Part shown: piece by piece, positions 11,226 to 21,970 of the stretch
Layout: every line of letters begins with the position of its first letter
Position numbering within the stretch: the stretch's first letter is position 1
DNA from: Tetragonia tetragonoides
Taxonomy: Eukaryota > Streptophyta > Magnoliopsida > Caryophyllales > Aizoaceae
Length of the DNA: 64,000 bases
Direction: 5' to 3'
NCBI GenBank assembly: GCA_038025085.1
Contig: CM076139.1
Coordinates: 23,081,307-23,145,306, forward strand
The notes under the pieces: model-generated
What the model was told of the DNA's origin: nothing
What the model saw: the letters and a program-made list of their open reading frames with translations, nothing else
The model's database searches: none
Program-made: the position numbers and the translations under genes

Positions 11226-13920
11226 GGATGAGTGATAAGAAACGAATGATAACATAGATTTGTTTGTGCTTGAGTATAAACGAGATGGTTGGTTTTAATT
11301 TTTAATTTTCTTTATTTTGACAGCTTTTGCAACAAAACCTGTCGTTGCTGTACAAGAGCTGGATATTCGCAACGCCGATGTTTGTTGCGATATACTATTC
11401 AAAACACTGGCAACGCTTTTGTCGTTGGGAAATACGCCATATATATATTGCAACCACGGAACTTGTTGTAGAAAATGAGTCCCAAAAATTCAACTTCACC
11501 CGCCCAAATTTCGTTGCGGAGGGAAGTAAAAATAACATTCATGGCAACAACTTTTGACAACGATCCATTAGTGTCGTTGCAATAAACTGTGATGGCAACG
11601 ACCAAAAATTGTCATTGCGAAAAAAGGATTTTCTTGTAGTGTACCTTTACTGAGGGGACTAGGGGGATAGTTCAGGCTTCAAGTTTTGAGTACTTCCTGT
11701 CGGTTATCTCGGCTTGTAATTCTGGGGACACTAGGATAGTTTCCCGTGGGTTATTGGAGAGGTTTTGGGATACCACGAACACCTTCCATACACCTGTGGG
11801 AGAGATGTTTCCGCCTCCTTATCAGTTTGCCGTACTGACGAGCTTGTCCTTTAGAGGGCGTCCTCTACGGTATGACGCGAGCTACCATCGGCAAGCTGAT
11901 AGGTTGCTTGAGCTACATGGGCTTGTGGCTGTTCACTTTAGGGAGGACCGAGTTTCCTTGCCGAGGCTATGAGGAGCTTTAGCGGAGCAAGGGCTTACTG
12001 AGGAGCAGCGGGCTCGTATTTTCTTGCTTACCTGGTTGGGGCAACCATTTTTGCCCAAAAGAAGAGTGTATGTCAGGTTGGCTTTTTGACATGTTTGGAT
12101 GACTTGTCAAGAGCACATGAGTACAATTTTGGTGCTCCTTCATATGCATCCTTAGTGAGATGGTGTCGTCAAGCTTGTAGGCCTAAGCCGACGAGTCGGA
12201 GAGCGTCTATCACTGGCCCCTGGAGGATGCTGGAGGTAGGCATATATTATATTTTTTTTTGCATACGCGTACTTTGTAGTAGAGTTGTATCTGATTGTTC
12301 TTGCTTGTATGGCAGTTGTGGTTCTTTGAGTATTTTCCAACTTTTGGCCCTCACCGTCCTGGTTTGAGGATGTTCCCACTAGATTCACGGTGGGTTGGTA
12401 GGGATAGCCATCCATTTTCCTCTTTGGAGGATATTCGGATTACCTTCGAGAGTTAGGCCACGTCTGAGGTATGTTGCCTTTGACTTGCTTATGTATATAT
12501 ATTTTTTTGGTTCATGTGATGTGAATGAACATTGATCTTGTAATCTGCAGGTGTCGTGGACCGCTTTTGACATTATTTCTAGGGTCCCAGCCCATTTTAC
12601 TACTGAGTCTTTTAGGGTATCCACCTTGCGGGTGGTGTTCGAGGAGCCATTCATTTTTGAGTGGTATCAGGGGGACCGCTTGACTCAATTGGTCTATCCT
12701 TCCTTGGGTGGTCATTTGGGTTCGGAGGACCCCCCTATGACCATGTTCTTCATGCGCAGCTTGAGCGTAGATGATTTGGGGGTTGTGATTCGGGGAGCTA
12801 CGACCATGCAGTTTGTTGAGCCTAAAGTTGCTGGCTTAGATCGTACAGCTGTGTATCTGGCCTACTGCTTAGGTCGTTTGATGCCGGACCTCATTTCTGA
12901 GGTAAGATCTTTATTTGTGCTTTTCATCTATATATGTAATGTACTGACTTTTGTGTCTTGTAGGCGGAACGTCTGGCTCCTCGGAGTCCTAGGAGGTCCC
13001 ATTCTAGAGCTCCTCGTGGCCAGCCCCCCAAGTGTGACCTTACCGAGTAACGAGGTGAGGTATATTGGTGAGAGTGGGGTCGTATAGTAGAGGAGCTTCC
13101 TCTACATATTGCTGATGGAGATGCCGTGGAGGGCTTATCCCTGCCTGATGATTGTGTGGGGGTAAGTTTTTATCCTTTCTTGCTTTGTTGTGTTGTTTTC
13201 GAATACTGACTCTGTCTCTTGTCTTTCTTTTGTAGCTGAACCGGGAGCAGACTTTCCAAGTCTTCAAGCTCATCCATTTGCTGAAGAAAAGATATAGCAG
13301 GATGATGGGTAGAGGGAAGAGTTCCCGATCCGGAACTGCTAGTGTAAGTGCGCTTTTGCCTTGTTGTTTGGCTAAGTGGAGTGCTTAGTTTATCATTTTG
13401 GTCTTGATTCTTTGCAGATGTCGCAGTTTTCATCTTCTGTGGGACCCCGACATTCATCAGCAACGAGAGCCTCTTCGGCGAGCAGACCGTCTGTTGCTCG
13501 TCCTCATGTTGATGAGGCGCCTGGACATTCTATGTCATACATTTCCGTGCCTGAGATGTTTTCTCCAGCGGGTTCCCAACCTTCTTTGAGTAGTAGGCCC
13601 GTTGTGACTCCTGGATGGGGTGTGCCCCTAGCTAGGCCTTCATATCAGCATGTGGCCATGGACTTTTCTAGTCAAGCCACGGAGTGCTTCTTTGGAACGG
13701 GGTTTTCGGCAGGTACCCCTATGCGTGCGCCTGTGTATGATGGACGGGATATGAGGCCCAACAACAGCAGGTCGATTTACAGCTCGTTCAGTACTCAGGG
13801 CTCTTTCTACTATTCGGCCAGGAATTATGAGCATAGGCCTTCCGTTGAGGATGAGGCTGATAGCAATGGTGATGATGACCCCAACTGAATAGTGTAGACT
13901 TGATTTGTAAATCTTGGTCT

Positions 13921-15270
13921 TGTAAGGACCCGAGATTTCTACGGCCACGGAGTGCGTCCTTATAGAAAATTAAGCTGGGGGCTTTAGATAAGTTCAAGGG
14001 ACCATCGAGTTAGAAAAGATTTTGAAAAGACTTGAATTGAATAAAAACCATGAAAGAGGTCACAAATCTGCTATCGACGTTTTATCGAACAGACAACCCA
14101 ATAGCGCGATAAGTGAACTAATCATGTTTTTAGAAAGACTCCCGCTCATATAGAACATATGAGTACCCAAGAATAAAGGGTTCGGGGCGAAGGTACGAGG
14201 TGGGAAGGTGTTAGGCACCCAACTCGCCCATTTTATGACGGCCTCTACTAACTCAAGTTTGTTAAATAATTTAAAGATATGACTCGCACACAAACCGGAT
14301 TAACAACCTAGACTTAGACTATTAATTGGTTCATCACAAGCATCACAACATTTATTTTAACCCTTGTTTAGACATGCATTTGATTGACAAGTTGAGCATT
14401 ACGACGATTAGACATGCTTGGAAGGACAATATTAGTAAGCAATAAAACACGTTAATCTAGCATGATATCTACATTATGACTACTAGAAAATAAACAATTA
14501 GGCAAGCAAACAATATTAGTAAGCAATAAAAGACGTTAATCTAGCATGATATCTACATTATGATTACTAGAAAATAAACAATTAGGCAAGCAATTTAATT
14601 TGAGCCCTCAGGAGTTAGTACCTGAACTGTAGGCTATGTTTGACAAGAATAGAAAAGACAAGATCTCAAGTTTGGAAGAAAGAGGGGGAAGCTCAGAGTC
14701 AATACTATTGAAAATAGAGGTTGTCAACTGTAGACTGTGTGTTTTGAATAGAGGGTGGAGGGTTGTATTTATAGGCGCAGGAAGTAGGGTTGGACGGCTG
14801 AAAGAGCCAAATTTTTGAATTGGGTTTGAAAAAATAGTCGGGCTTGAGGCTGAGTCAGCGCCGCTCGCGTTCCTGGTGAGGGCCGCCAGCGGCGCTGGGC
14901 TTTAATCCAGGGCCGCTGACGGCTGTTAGCTGCCAGCTGGAATGACGACATCCAGTCTATTTTAATTTTCCGGAGGAATTTTAGTGTTCCGAAAAATATG
15001 AAATGACCGTTTTACCCCTGGGCGGTAAAAGACGGTTCTACCCCTAATTCGCAACTTGGCGACCGGGAGTCGAAAAAAGTCATGAGAGGTGTCGTTGGAA
15101 AGCTCTTGAACGGGGCTTTTGAATGGGACGGGAATAAAGGAGTGTTTAGAGAAAAAACCTGAGACCATATCTTACCTATTAAAGCAAAAATAGATTTCAA
15201 GTTTATAAATTACTCCTTTCATCATCGGGCTTTTGCAGAGAAATCTGAAGGTGCTTTTTTGGCGTCTGCA
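13921..15270 (-). repeat. 3' LTR of the inner gypsy element
   Basis: 1350 bp, TGTAAGGACCCGAG to GGCGTCTGCA. It carries a roughly 84-bp tandem duplication at about 14425-14597 that its partner lacks, explaining its extra length. Minus-strand TATA motif (cctataaata) at 14766-14775. Confidence 0.92.
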
Positions 15271-15912
15271 GAAGCCCCCACTTTGACCGAGATTGAGTAA
15301 AAGCGAAGGTCAAAGTATTCCGAAGGCGACATGTAGGATGCTGATGTGCACACGGTGTGTGAGAGTGTACAGTATGTATGCATATGAAGACAAACCTGAA
15401 TTGGGACATGCTCGTAGCGTGCTAAGATTTCATCTCTGTGAACACAAGAGAAAATAAAGGTTATGGTCAGCAGGATAGAACACCGCTCGTAGATGGTCTA
15501 AACGTCTGCTGGGGACCTGTATTCAGAGTGAATGAAAAAGTTAGTAATACTTTTAGAATGATCAACGTAGAGTGCTTCGACAAACAGCGACTAAGCACCA
15601 CTCGGTGGATGCCGAGATTCCGTCCCTGCACAAGAAAAGAAAAAGTCGACGAGACAACGCGATCAAAATAACTACTGTAAAATGGTTAAAACATATGAAC
15701 AGTTTAAATGCAATAGCTTAAGCAATCATTGACTAAAACATATAAAAAATAATGGACAGTATAACTGCAACAGTTTAAGCAATTGACTGACACATAATAA
15801 GTAACCTCGTAGAAGGACAGTTTAACCGCAATAGCTTAAGAGATCATTGATTGACCCGAATTTGTGACCTCGCAGAAGGACAGTTTAACCGCAATAGCTT
15901 AAGCGATCATTG
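15271..15912 (-). other. 3' untranslated internal region and polypurine tract, inner element
   Basis: Homologous to 4554-5064. On the minus strand caaagtgggggcttc precedes the LTR (polypurine tract position). It contains imperfect direct repeats around gacagtttaaccgcaatagc (15818-15900). No gene. Confidence 0.6.
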
Positions 15913-16210
15913 ACTGACCCCAAAATTTGTGACATTGGAACATTTGTGACTTTGGGACATTTGAGACATTTGGGACGTTGGGACATTTGGGACGTTGAGA
16001 CATTTTTTTGGACATTGGGACATTTGGGACGTTGAGACATTTTTTTGGACATTGGGACATTGGGACATTTGTGACTTTTGGACATTTGAGACATTTGGGA
16101 CGTTGAGACATTTTTTTGGACATTGGGACATTTGGGACGTTGGGACATTTGGGACTTTGAGACATTTTTTTGGACATTGGGACATCGGGTCATTGGGATT
16201 TTTTGGATAT
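15913..16210. repeat. Tandem array, gggacattt-based, inner element 3' region
   Basis: A short-period array built from gggacattt/gggacgttg/gagacatttttttggac units, with a longer repeat of about 60-120 bp overlaid. It occupies the position held by the unrelated 28-bp array in the outer copy. Open frames on both strands are repeat artefacts. Confidence 0.93.
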
Positions 16211-16499
16211 TGGGGAGGCCGATAAATTTACCGGGCTTAAAATAACCATGACACTCCTGGCGGTAAAAGTCATCGCAGCATACATCCGGGCTCAAGTATT
16301 TGGGACCTGCAAAAAAAATTGGGTTAGTTTTACCTGAAAATAGTTGGTACCGTAAAATGGGCCAACTGTCGAATTTGAATTTGTGGGCCAAAGAGACTTG
16401 CTCCCGCGCGCTTGGTACTGATATTTGCCGCGAACGAACTGGAGTAACAGCTTCTGGGCTGAAAAAAGTCGTGGGACAGTAGGTAGGGGCCCGCGGGTG

Positions 16500-16615
16500 C
16501 AGGCCCTGCAGGGCCGCTAGTGGCCCAGGCCAGCGCCGCTAGCGGCGCTGGGCCCTTGGTGAAGGCCGCTAGCTGCTCTCATGAGCGTCGCTAGCGGCGC
16601 TCGTCTTGAGCCGAA
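16500..16615. repeat. GC-rich block with GCCGCTAGCGGC palindromes upstream of the inner PMD gene
   Basis: A GC-rich island in AT-rich DNA with one perfect palindrome at 16535-16546 and several near copies. It lies 280-400 bp upstream of the PMD start codon. Similar blocks precede the other antisense genes and occur in the LTRs. Confidence 0.6.
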
Positions 16616-16895
16616 TAAGTTAGTTTCGTCGCGAGTTTTCTCCTTCGCGTTTCACTTCTTCTTCTTCTTCTCTTGCCGAGAGCCATTGTCGAACACCATC
16701 ACCATTGTTGAGTGCTCCAATTTGCTTGAGGTAAGTCAATTCTTGACCAAACTCTTCGATTTTTGTCTTAAACTTGCTTATTTTTCCGCCTAGTTGCTAA
16801 ATTTTGGGTTGCATTGTTGAAAGGGTGCTTGTTTCTTCCGCATCTGAAATTTTTAATTTTTCACTTGTAGAGAGAGAAAGTTTCATTGTTCTTCC

Positions 16896-19679
16896 ATGGC
16901 TCCCGCAGACAAAGGAAAACGTCCCATGGGTGAGGAGGAGGAGAACCGGTACCTTTTTCGTATTGGTCTTCCTTCTACTAGTACGCCTTCGGCTCATCAT
17001 GCAAACGGGGCGCGTTTATACCAGGACTCGTTCATGCGGCTGAATTGGCGCCCGGCTAGGGTTTGGTACCGTAGTATCTTGCTACTGGACAGGCAGAGTT
17101 ATCTGTCTAACCCTGAGTTAGTATGTTTTCTGACTCTCTTTTTTTTCTGTTTAGGATATTTTTTTTTTGAACTGAAAATTTGAACTGTTAGTGCTTCGGC
17201 ACACGAACAAATTAAGACCTGTACTGGATTGGTGGTCAGCTGTATATAATTTGTGTGGAATTATTTTGGCTGTATTTGTAGTATATGGGGTATTGAGAAA
17301 ATTTTGTTTGTTTGGCTACGGTATTGGTGTTTTATTCCAGGCCCATGGGTCTACTTCCCATTGGGCTATGATGTTGGAGACATTTTTGGTGGGAGCTAGG
17401 GATTTGGTATTGGGCTCAGGTTTTGGGCACTTCTTGACTGTTATCCCGGCTTGTCACTCTGGGGATACTAGGATTATTGCCAGGGGGTTATTGGAGAGGT
17501 TTTGGGATACTACAAACACTTTTCATACGCCTGTAGGGGAGATGTTCCCTACCCCTTATCAGTATGCTGTGCTGACAGGCTTATCCTTTAGAGGGCGTCG
17601 TATTCGGTACGACGTGGACTACCATCGACAGAGCGACAGGTTACTTGAGCTTTACGGGCCTGTGTCCACCCATTTCAGAGATGATCGGGTTTCCTTGCCG
17701 CGGTTATGGGCGGCTTTAGCGGAGCAGGGGCTTACCGAGGAGCAGAGAGCCCGCATTTTCCTAGCCTGCTTGTTGGGGTCGACTATTTTTTTTTGCTCAG
17801 AAGAAGAGCGTATGTCAGGTTGGCCTCTTGACATGTTTGGAGGACTTGACCAAGGTCCATGAGTACAACTTTGGTGCTCCCGCCTATGCTACCTTGGTGA
17901 GATGGTGTCGTCGAGCTTGCAGGCCTAAGCCGACGAGTGAGAGGGCGTCTATCTCGGGCACGTGGAAGATACTGGAGGTAGGCCCATATATTTCCTTTTT
18001 TCTTTTGCATATGCATGTGTTTGAATTTGGAGCTTATCCTTTTTTTTTTTTTGCTTGTATGGCAGCTGTGGTTCTTCAAGTATTTTCCCACTTTTGATCC
18101 TCACCGTCCTGGTTTGAGGATGTTCCCACTAGGTTCACGGTGGATTGGTAGAGATAACCACCCATTTACCTCTTTGGAGCATTTTCGGGCTACCTTTGAG
18201 AGTCATGCCGCATTTGTGGTATGTTGTTGACTTGTGCATTTTTTTTTTCCTGGTCCATTTGGTGTGAATGAACTTTTGTTTTGGTGATCTGCAAGTGTCG
18301 TGGTCCGCTTTCGATGGTATTCCTGGGGTTCCGCCCCACATTACCATGGAGTTCTTTAGGCTATCCTCTTTGCGGGTGGTCTTTGAGGGGCCATATGGCT
18401 TTATGTGTTATTTGGGGGATCGCTTGACTCGACTGGTCTATCCGGCCTTGGGTAGCCATTTGGTTCCGGAGGACCCTCCGATGACCATGTTCTACCTGCG
18501 CAGCTTGAGCGTGCAGGACTTGGGGGTCACGGCTCGTGGAATGGCGGCCACGAATTTTCTGGAGCCGGAGATTGCTGGCTTGGACCGCACGGCTATGTAC
18601 CTGGCCTATTGCTTGGATCATCTGATGTCGGACCTTACTTTTGAGGTAAGAAGTTTATCTGCGTTTTTTCAGTTATATGCGTGATATACTGACTTTTTGT
18701 GTCTTGCTGGTGGATCGTTTGACTCCTCAGGGTCCTAGGAGGTCCCATTCTAGAGTTCCTCGGGGTCAGCCCCCAAGCGTGACCTTGCCGACTAATGAGC
18801 TAAGGTATATTGGTGAGAGTGGGGGACGTATAGTAGAGGAGTTCCCTCTACATACTGCTGATGGAGAGACCGTGGAGGGCTTGCCCTTGCCTGATGGTTG
18901 TACAGGGGTAAGTTTCTTTCTATCCCTTCTTGTGTTTGCTTTTGAATGCTGACCTTATCTTTTGTTTCTTTATGTAGCTGAACTGGGAGCAGACTTCTCA
19001 AGTCTTCAAGCTTATTTACCTGTTGAAGAAAGGCTATGGCCGGGTGATGGGTAAAATGAAGAGTTCTCGATCCAAGACCGCTGATGTAAGTAGATCTTCA
19101 TCCTTTGTTTAGCTAAGTGAAGTGCTTAACTTAACATCTCGATCTTGATTGTTCGCAGATGTCGCAGTCTTCATCTTCGGTGGGACCTCGACATTCATCT
19201 GATGCGAGGGCTTCTTCGACGAGCAGGCCGTCTATTGCTCGTTCACCTCTTGTAGCTGTGACCAGGCCTCCTGTTGATGAGGCGCCCGGACCTTCTGTGC
19301 CGTACATTCCTGTGCCTGAGATGTTTTCTCCAGCGGGCTTTTAGCCTTGTTTCAATAGTAGGCCTACTATTACCCCTATGGCTGGAGGTTGAGCCAGCGC
19401 CCCTGGATGGGATGCGCCTCATGTTGGCCTTCGTAACAGGATGTGGCTATGGACTTTGCCAGTCAGGCCACATAGAGCTTCTTCGCAGTGGGGTTTCCGG
19501 CAGGTACCTCCATGCATTCACCTGCATATGATAGGCGGGATATGAGGCCTAACAACAGCAGGCCCATTTATAGCTCTTTTAGTACTCAGGGTTCCTTCCA
19601 TTATTCGACTGGGAACTATGGCCAGGGACCGTCCGTTGATGATGAGGCTGATAGCAATGGCGATGATGACTCCGGTTGA
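16896..19679 (+). pseudogene. Plant mobile domain (PMD) gene, inner copy, antisense to the retroelement
   Basis: Same seven-exon gene as at 6395-13888. Exons: 16896-17120, 17341-17977, 18066-18218, 18295-18645, 18710-18907, 18978-19085, 19159-19679. Exons 1, 3, 4, 5 and 6 have exactly the same lengths as in the outer copy (225, 153, 351, 198, 108). The start reads MAPADKGKRPMGEEEENRYL. Exon 2 has the PMD core (HTPVGEMFPTPYQYAVLTGL) and a DYHRQSDRLLELYG segment. Exon 3 reads LWFFKYFPTFDPHRPG. Damage: four extra T in a T9 run near 17785-17793 shift the frame; the acceptor before exon 4 is changed (outer ctgcag, here ctgcaa); the acceptor AG before exon 5 is lost (outer ttgtag, here ttgctg); exon 7 has a stop at about 19344 and a shifted frame. 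The ancestral product, by comparing both copies, was about 710 residues. It is an element-borne relative of PMD proteins; function unknown. Confidence 0.85.
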
Positions 19680-20226
19680 GCGGTGTAGGATTGCCTTGTA
19701 AATATTGGCCTTGAACCTTTGAACTCCTTTTTTATGCATTTTTATGATATGTGTATGCTATGATGACTCGATTATGCCGGTCTGATCTCTAAGTATGCAA
19801 TGTGTCATGCAGTAGGGAGTAGGCCACAATTTAGGGAATAAAATAAGAAAAAAGGTAAAAATTGCAAAAAATTAAAAAGCAAAAATTACACACATTATAC
19901 CCCCTAAAAAAAAGAAAATAATAAAAAAGAAAATAGAAAAGATAAAACTAAGAGAGTATCGGGCTTTGTAATTCCGTTTCACATAAATTGGGCTTAAACC
20001 AAGCTGAATAGACCAAGTGAGCGGGTCGGAACAACAGGAGACAAATATCTGGGCTAGGGTCTGGGCTGCTAGCGGCGCTAGGCTGGGCCGCTAGCAGCGG
20101 TGGGCTGAAGATGAGGGCCGCTAGCGGCGCTGGTCAGAGCCGCTAGCGGCCTTGGCCAGAGTCGCTGACAGCTCTGGTTTGGGCTTTTTTGCGGATTTCT
20201 GACTTCTTTCGACCCGATTTTTTGCC
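19680..20226. other. Intergenic region between the antisense genes, inner element
   Basis: Holds the 3' flank of the PMD gene, an A-rich low-complexity stretch (19840-19960) and, at 20060-20165, a GC-rich block with two perfect GCCGCTAGCGGC palindromes (20117-20128, 20139-20150) and near copies. No gene. Confidence 0.6.
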
Positions 20227-20234
20227 TATAAATA
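20227..20234 (+). promoter_or_regulatory. TATA box of the second antisense gene, inner copy
   Basis: tataaata within cctataaatagg, about 75 bp upstream of the ATG at 20307, kept in the outer copy at 27502-27509. The same string occurs on the other strand in the LTRs as their presumed TATA box. Confidence 0.6.
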
Positions 20235-20306
20235 GGACTTACAGGATGCTTGATGTTATATCACTTTTCAGACTTTAACTCTCTTAAATTTCCCAAAGCT
20301 TCTACC

Positions 20307-21659
20307 ATGGTGAAATCGCTTGAAAACCTGTTCGATGCCTAGTGCAAAAATCAGATCATAGAAGATAAGCTTGAACTGGCTCTGTTCCATGTCTCTACCT
20401 TGTTGGCTTTAAGACCAACCAAAATATTGTGGCCCCTTCTTCGATCTGCTATGAATTATTGGGACCCTGATTTGCACGTTTTCCGTTTCTGTAATTCTGA
20501 ATTATGCCTTTTAGTTGAAGAATTTGCTGCAATCACTAATATGTCTGATGTTCTTCCCCCTGCTGTGCCTTATTTGAGGGATGGCTTTAGTGATCAGTAC
20601 AGGAAATCCTTAGGCTTGTCATCTGCATAAGCCAAAAGCATGATTCTTGGTGTCGATGTGGACTTAGTTCAACTTTGTGAAAAGGTTGCTATTTCTTCTG
20701 AAAAGGATGCAATATTTAGACGTTGCCGCCGACAAGCTTTTGTACTTTGCCTGTTAAATCGCCTATTGTTTCCTAATGCAGAGTCTTCCAACTTGGGTAG
20801 AGCCTCGTTGTTGCGAGTGGTAAATCAAATGGCTGAAGGGCACTCTCCTTTGCATCTGGTTGTAGGGGAAACTATTATAGGGCTTGACAGGTTGAAAATC
20901 TCGTCTCACGAAGCTTCTTTTGGCAGCCCCCTACTGCTTCAAATCTGATTATGTGAGCATCTAAGGTTGATAGAGCCGCCACAGAAGATGATAGCTCGTA
21001 ACCCTCGAGCCTTGTCAAAGAAAACTTACACCGCTGCTAGCTTCTTGGTTAGGAAAAGGCTATATGATGAAAAGTCCCTTGCTGAATGGGATGCCATTTT
21101 CCATGCAGAACCTGTTATCCGTTGGCATGTGACCTGGTGGAGCTTGACTTTTTTAGTGGCTTGCGACAATTTTGTCCCTTATACTACCATACTGGGTTTG
21201 TACAGGAGTACTTTCTTCTTCCCTTTTAGGGTCATGAGGCAATATGGATTAAAGCAGGTTATCCCTCGTCAGGAGACTACGAGACCGCATATCTTGGTTC
21301 TGACAACCGAGTTTGCTCGGGATTGGGGAAAATACTGGTGTACCCGGGACCGCTGGACCGTATCTCGGGTAATTGCCCCGACTCAAGTTTCTGTGACCTA
21401 GTTGAACTGACTTTCCTGCAGTGATGAAGAAACGAAACGAGCCCTTTGTCATGAGGAGTGGGACCAACTATAGCTTAAATATGACTCCAGAACAGGAAGT
21501 AAGAAAAGAAAGGAAGGGCCTTACGAGGAAGGCTACCATGTACTGAAAAGAGGCAAGCCCCTAGCTCAAAGAAGCAATCATAGGTCGTCCTCAAGCCTGG
21601 GCCCTTCAAAGAAGAACTTTTCAACGAAGCCTTCTAAAGGGAAGAAGGATTCAAAGTAG
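20307..21659 (+). pseudogene. PMD-related (DUF7745-like) gene, inner copy, antisense
   Basis: An intron-less frame of 1353 bp (451 codons) antisense to the element, downstream of PMD. It starts MVKSLENLFDA and reads on with STLLALRPTKILWPLLRSAM, NYWDPDLHVFRFCNSELCLL and VEEFAAITNMSDVLP. This looks like the amino half of the DUF7745 group, plant proteins related to the mobile domain and often found with transposons. The later part (IRWHVTWWSLTFLVACDNFV, then VMRQYGLKQVIPRQ) also fits. The carboxyl end is basic and Ser-rich (KKRKEGPYEEGYHVLKRGK), as in a nuclear protein. Stops at codon 12 (TAG, where the outer copy has TGG) and about codon 108 (TAA, outer GAA) and later shifts make it a pseudogene. 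A polyadenylation-like AATAAA is at about 21800. Family call is by motif memory. Confidence 0.7.
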
Positions 21660-21970
21660 TTTTCTTAGAAAAAAAGTCTAGTTTTTTTTAAAAAAAAAAG
21701 TAATAAGAATTTGTTTAGCTTAAACCCTCGTAGTTGCACTTTTTTTTTGTAACCTTAGGAAGTTTAAATTTTGCAATGTAAGCTTATTCGTTCAGTTTGA
21801 ATAAAGATTATTCCTTTTTGAATGAGTTGAATGGAATTTTAGATTGATTTTGGCCGGGCCCCTTTTAAAGGGTTACCTACGTATCCAGTGTGGAATCAGG
21901 CCAGCATAGTTCGTCCAATTTGTGTATGTCTTATTTTTTTTCGAAATATTTTTTTTTTCCAGGATTTTTT

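Larger units (their letters stand above)
6876..11641. mobile_element. CACTA (En/Spm) transposon, non-autonomous
   Basis: 4766 bp with perfect 13-bp inverted ends CACTACAAGAAAA and a 3-bp duplication TAC (6873-6875 and 11642-11644), both hallmarks of CACTA elements. Subterminal regions (6895-7190 and 11325-11625) carry many copies of a gtcgttgcaa/ttgcaacgac motif in both orientations, as expected for transposase-binding repeats. No transposase is visible inside. The interior at 7200-10670 is AT-rich with some exon-like pieces, perhaps captured host DNA. It lies in exon 2 of the outer PMD gene; removing it restores the codon order Asp-Thr-Phe-Thr. Confidence 0.93.
6395..13888 (+). pseudogene. 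Plant mobile domain (PMD) gene, outer copy, antisense to the retroelement
   Basis: A seven-exon gene in antisense orientation inside the outer element. Exons: 6395-6619, 6835-6875 plus 11645-12235 (split by the CACTA element), 12316-12468, 12551-12901, 12964-13161, 13236-13343, 13418-13888. Introns have GT...AG ends. The start reads MAPKDKGKRPMGEEEEHRDL. Exon 2 has the PMD core (RFWDTTNTFHTPVGEMFPPP, then YQFAVLTSLSFRGRPLRY). Exon 3 reads LWFFEYFPTFGPHRPG, matching the LWxWERFP region of PMD proteins. Exon 7 is Ser- and Pro-rich and acidic at its end. Host PMD proteins (MAIN/MAIL type) act in silencing and meristem upkeep; a role here is unknown. It is broken by the CACTA insertion, a TGA in exon 2 where the inner copy keeps Trp, a frameshift near 12040 and a TAG in exon 3. 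Exons 1, 3, 4, 5, 6 and 7 are all multiples of three. Confidence 0.85.

Noticed and set aside
15885..16391. Overlapping open frames on both strands rich in Met-Ser-Gln-Cys-Pro
   Set aside because: They are translations of the gggacattt repeat in every frame, not genes.
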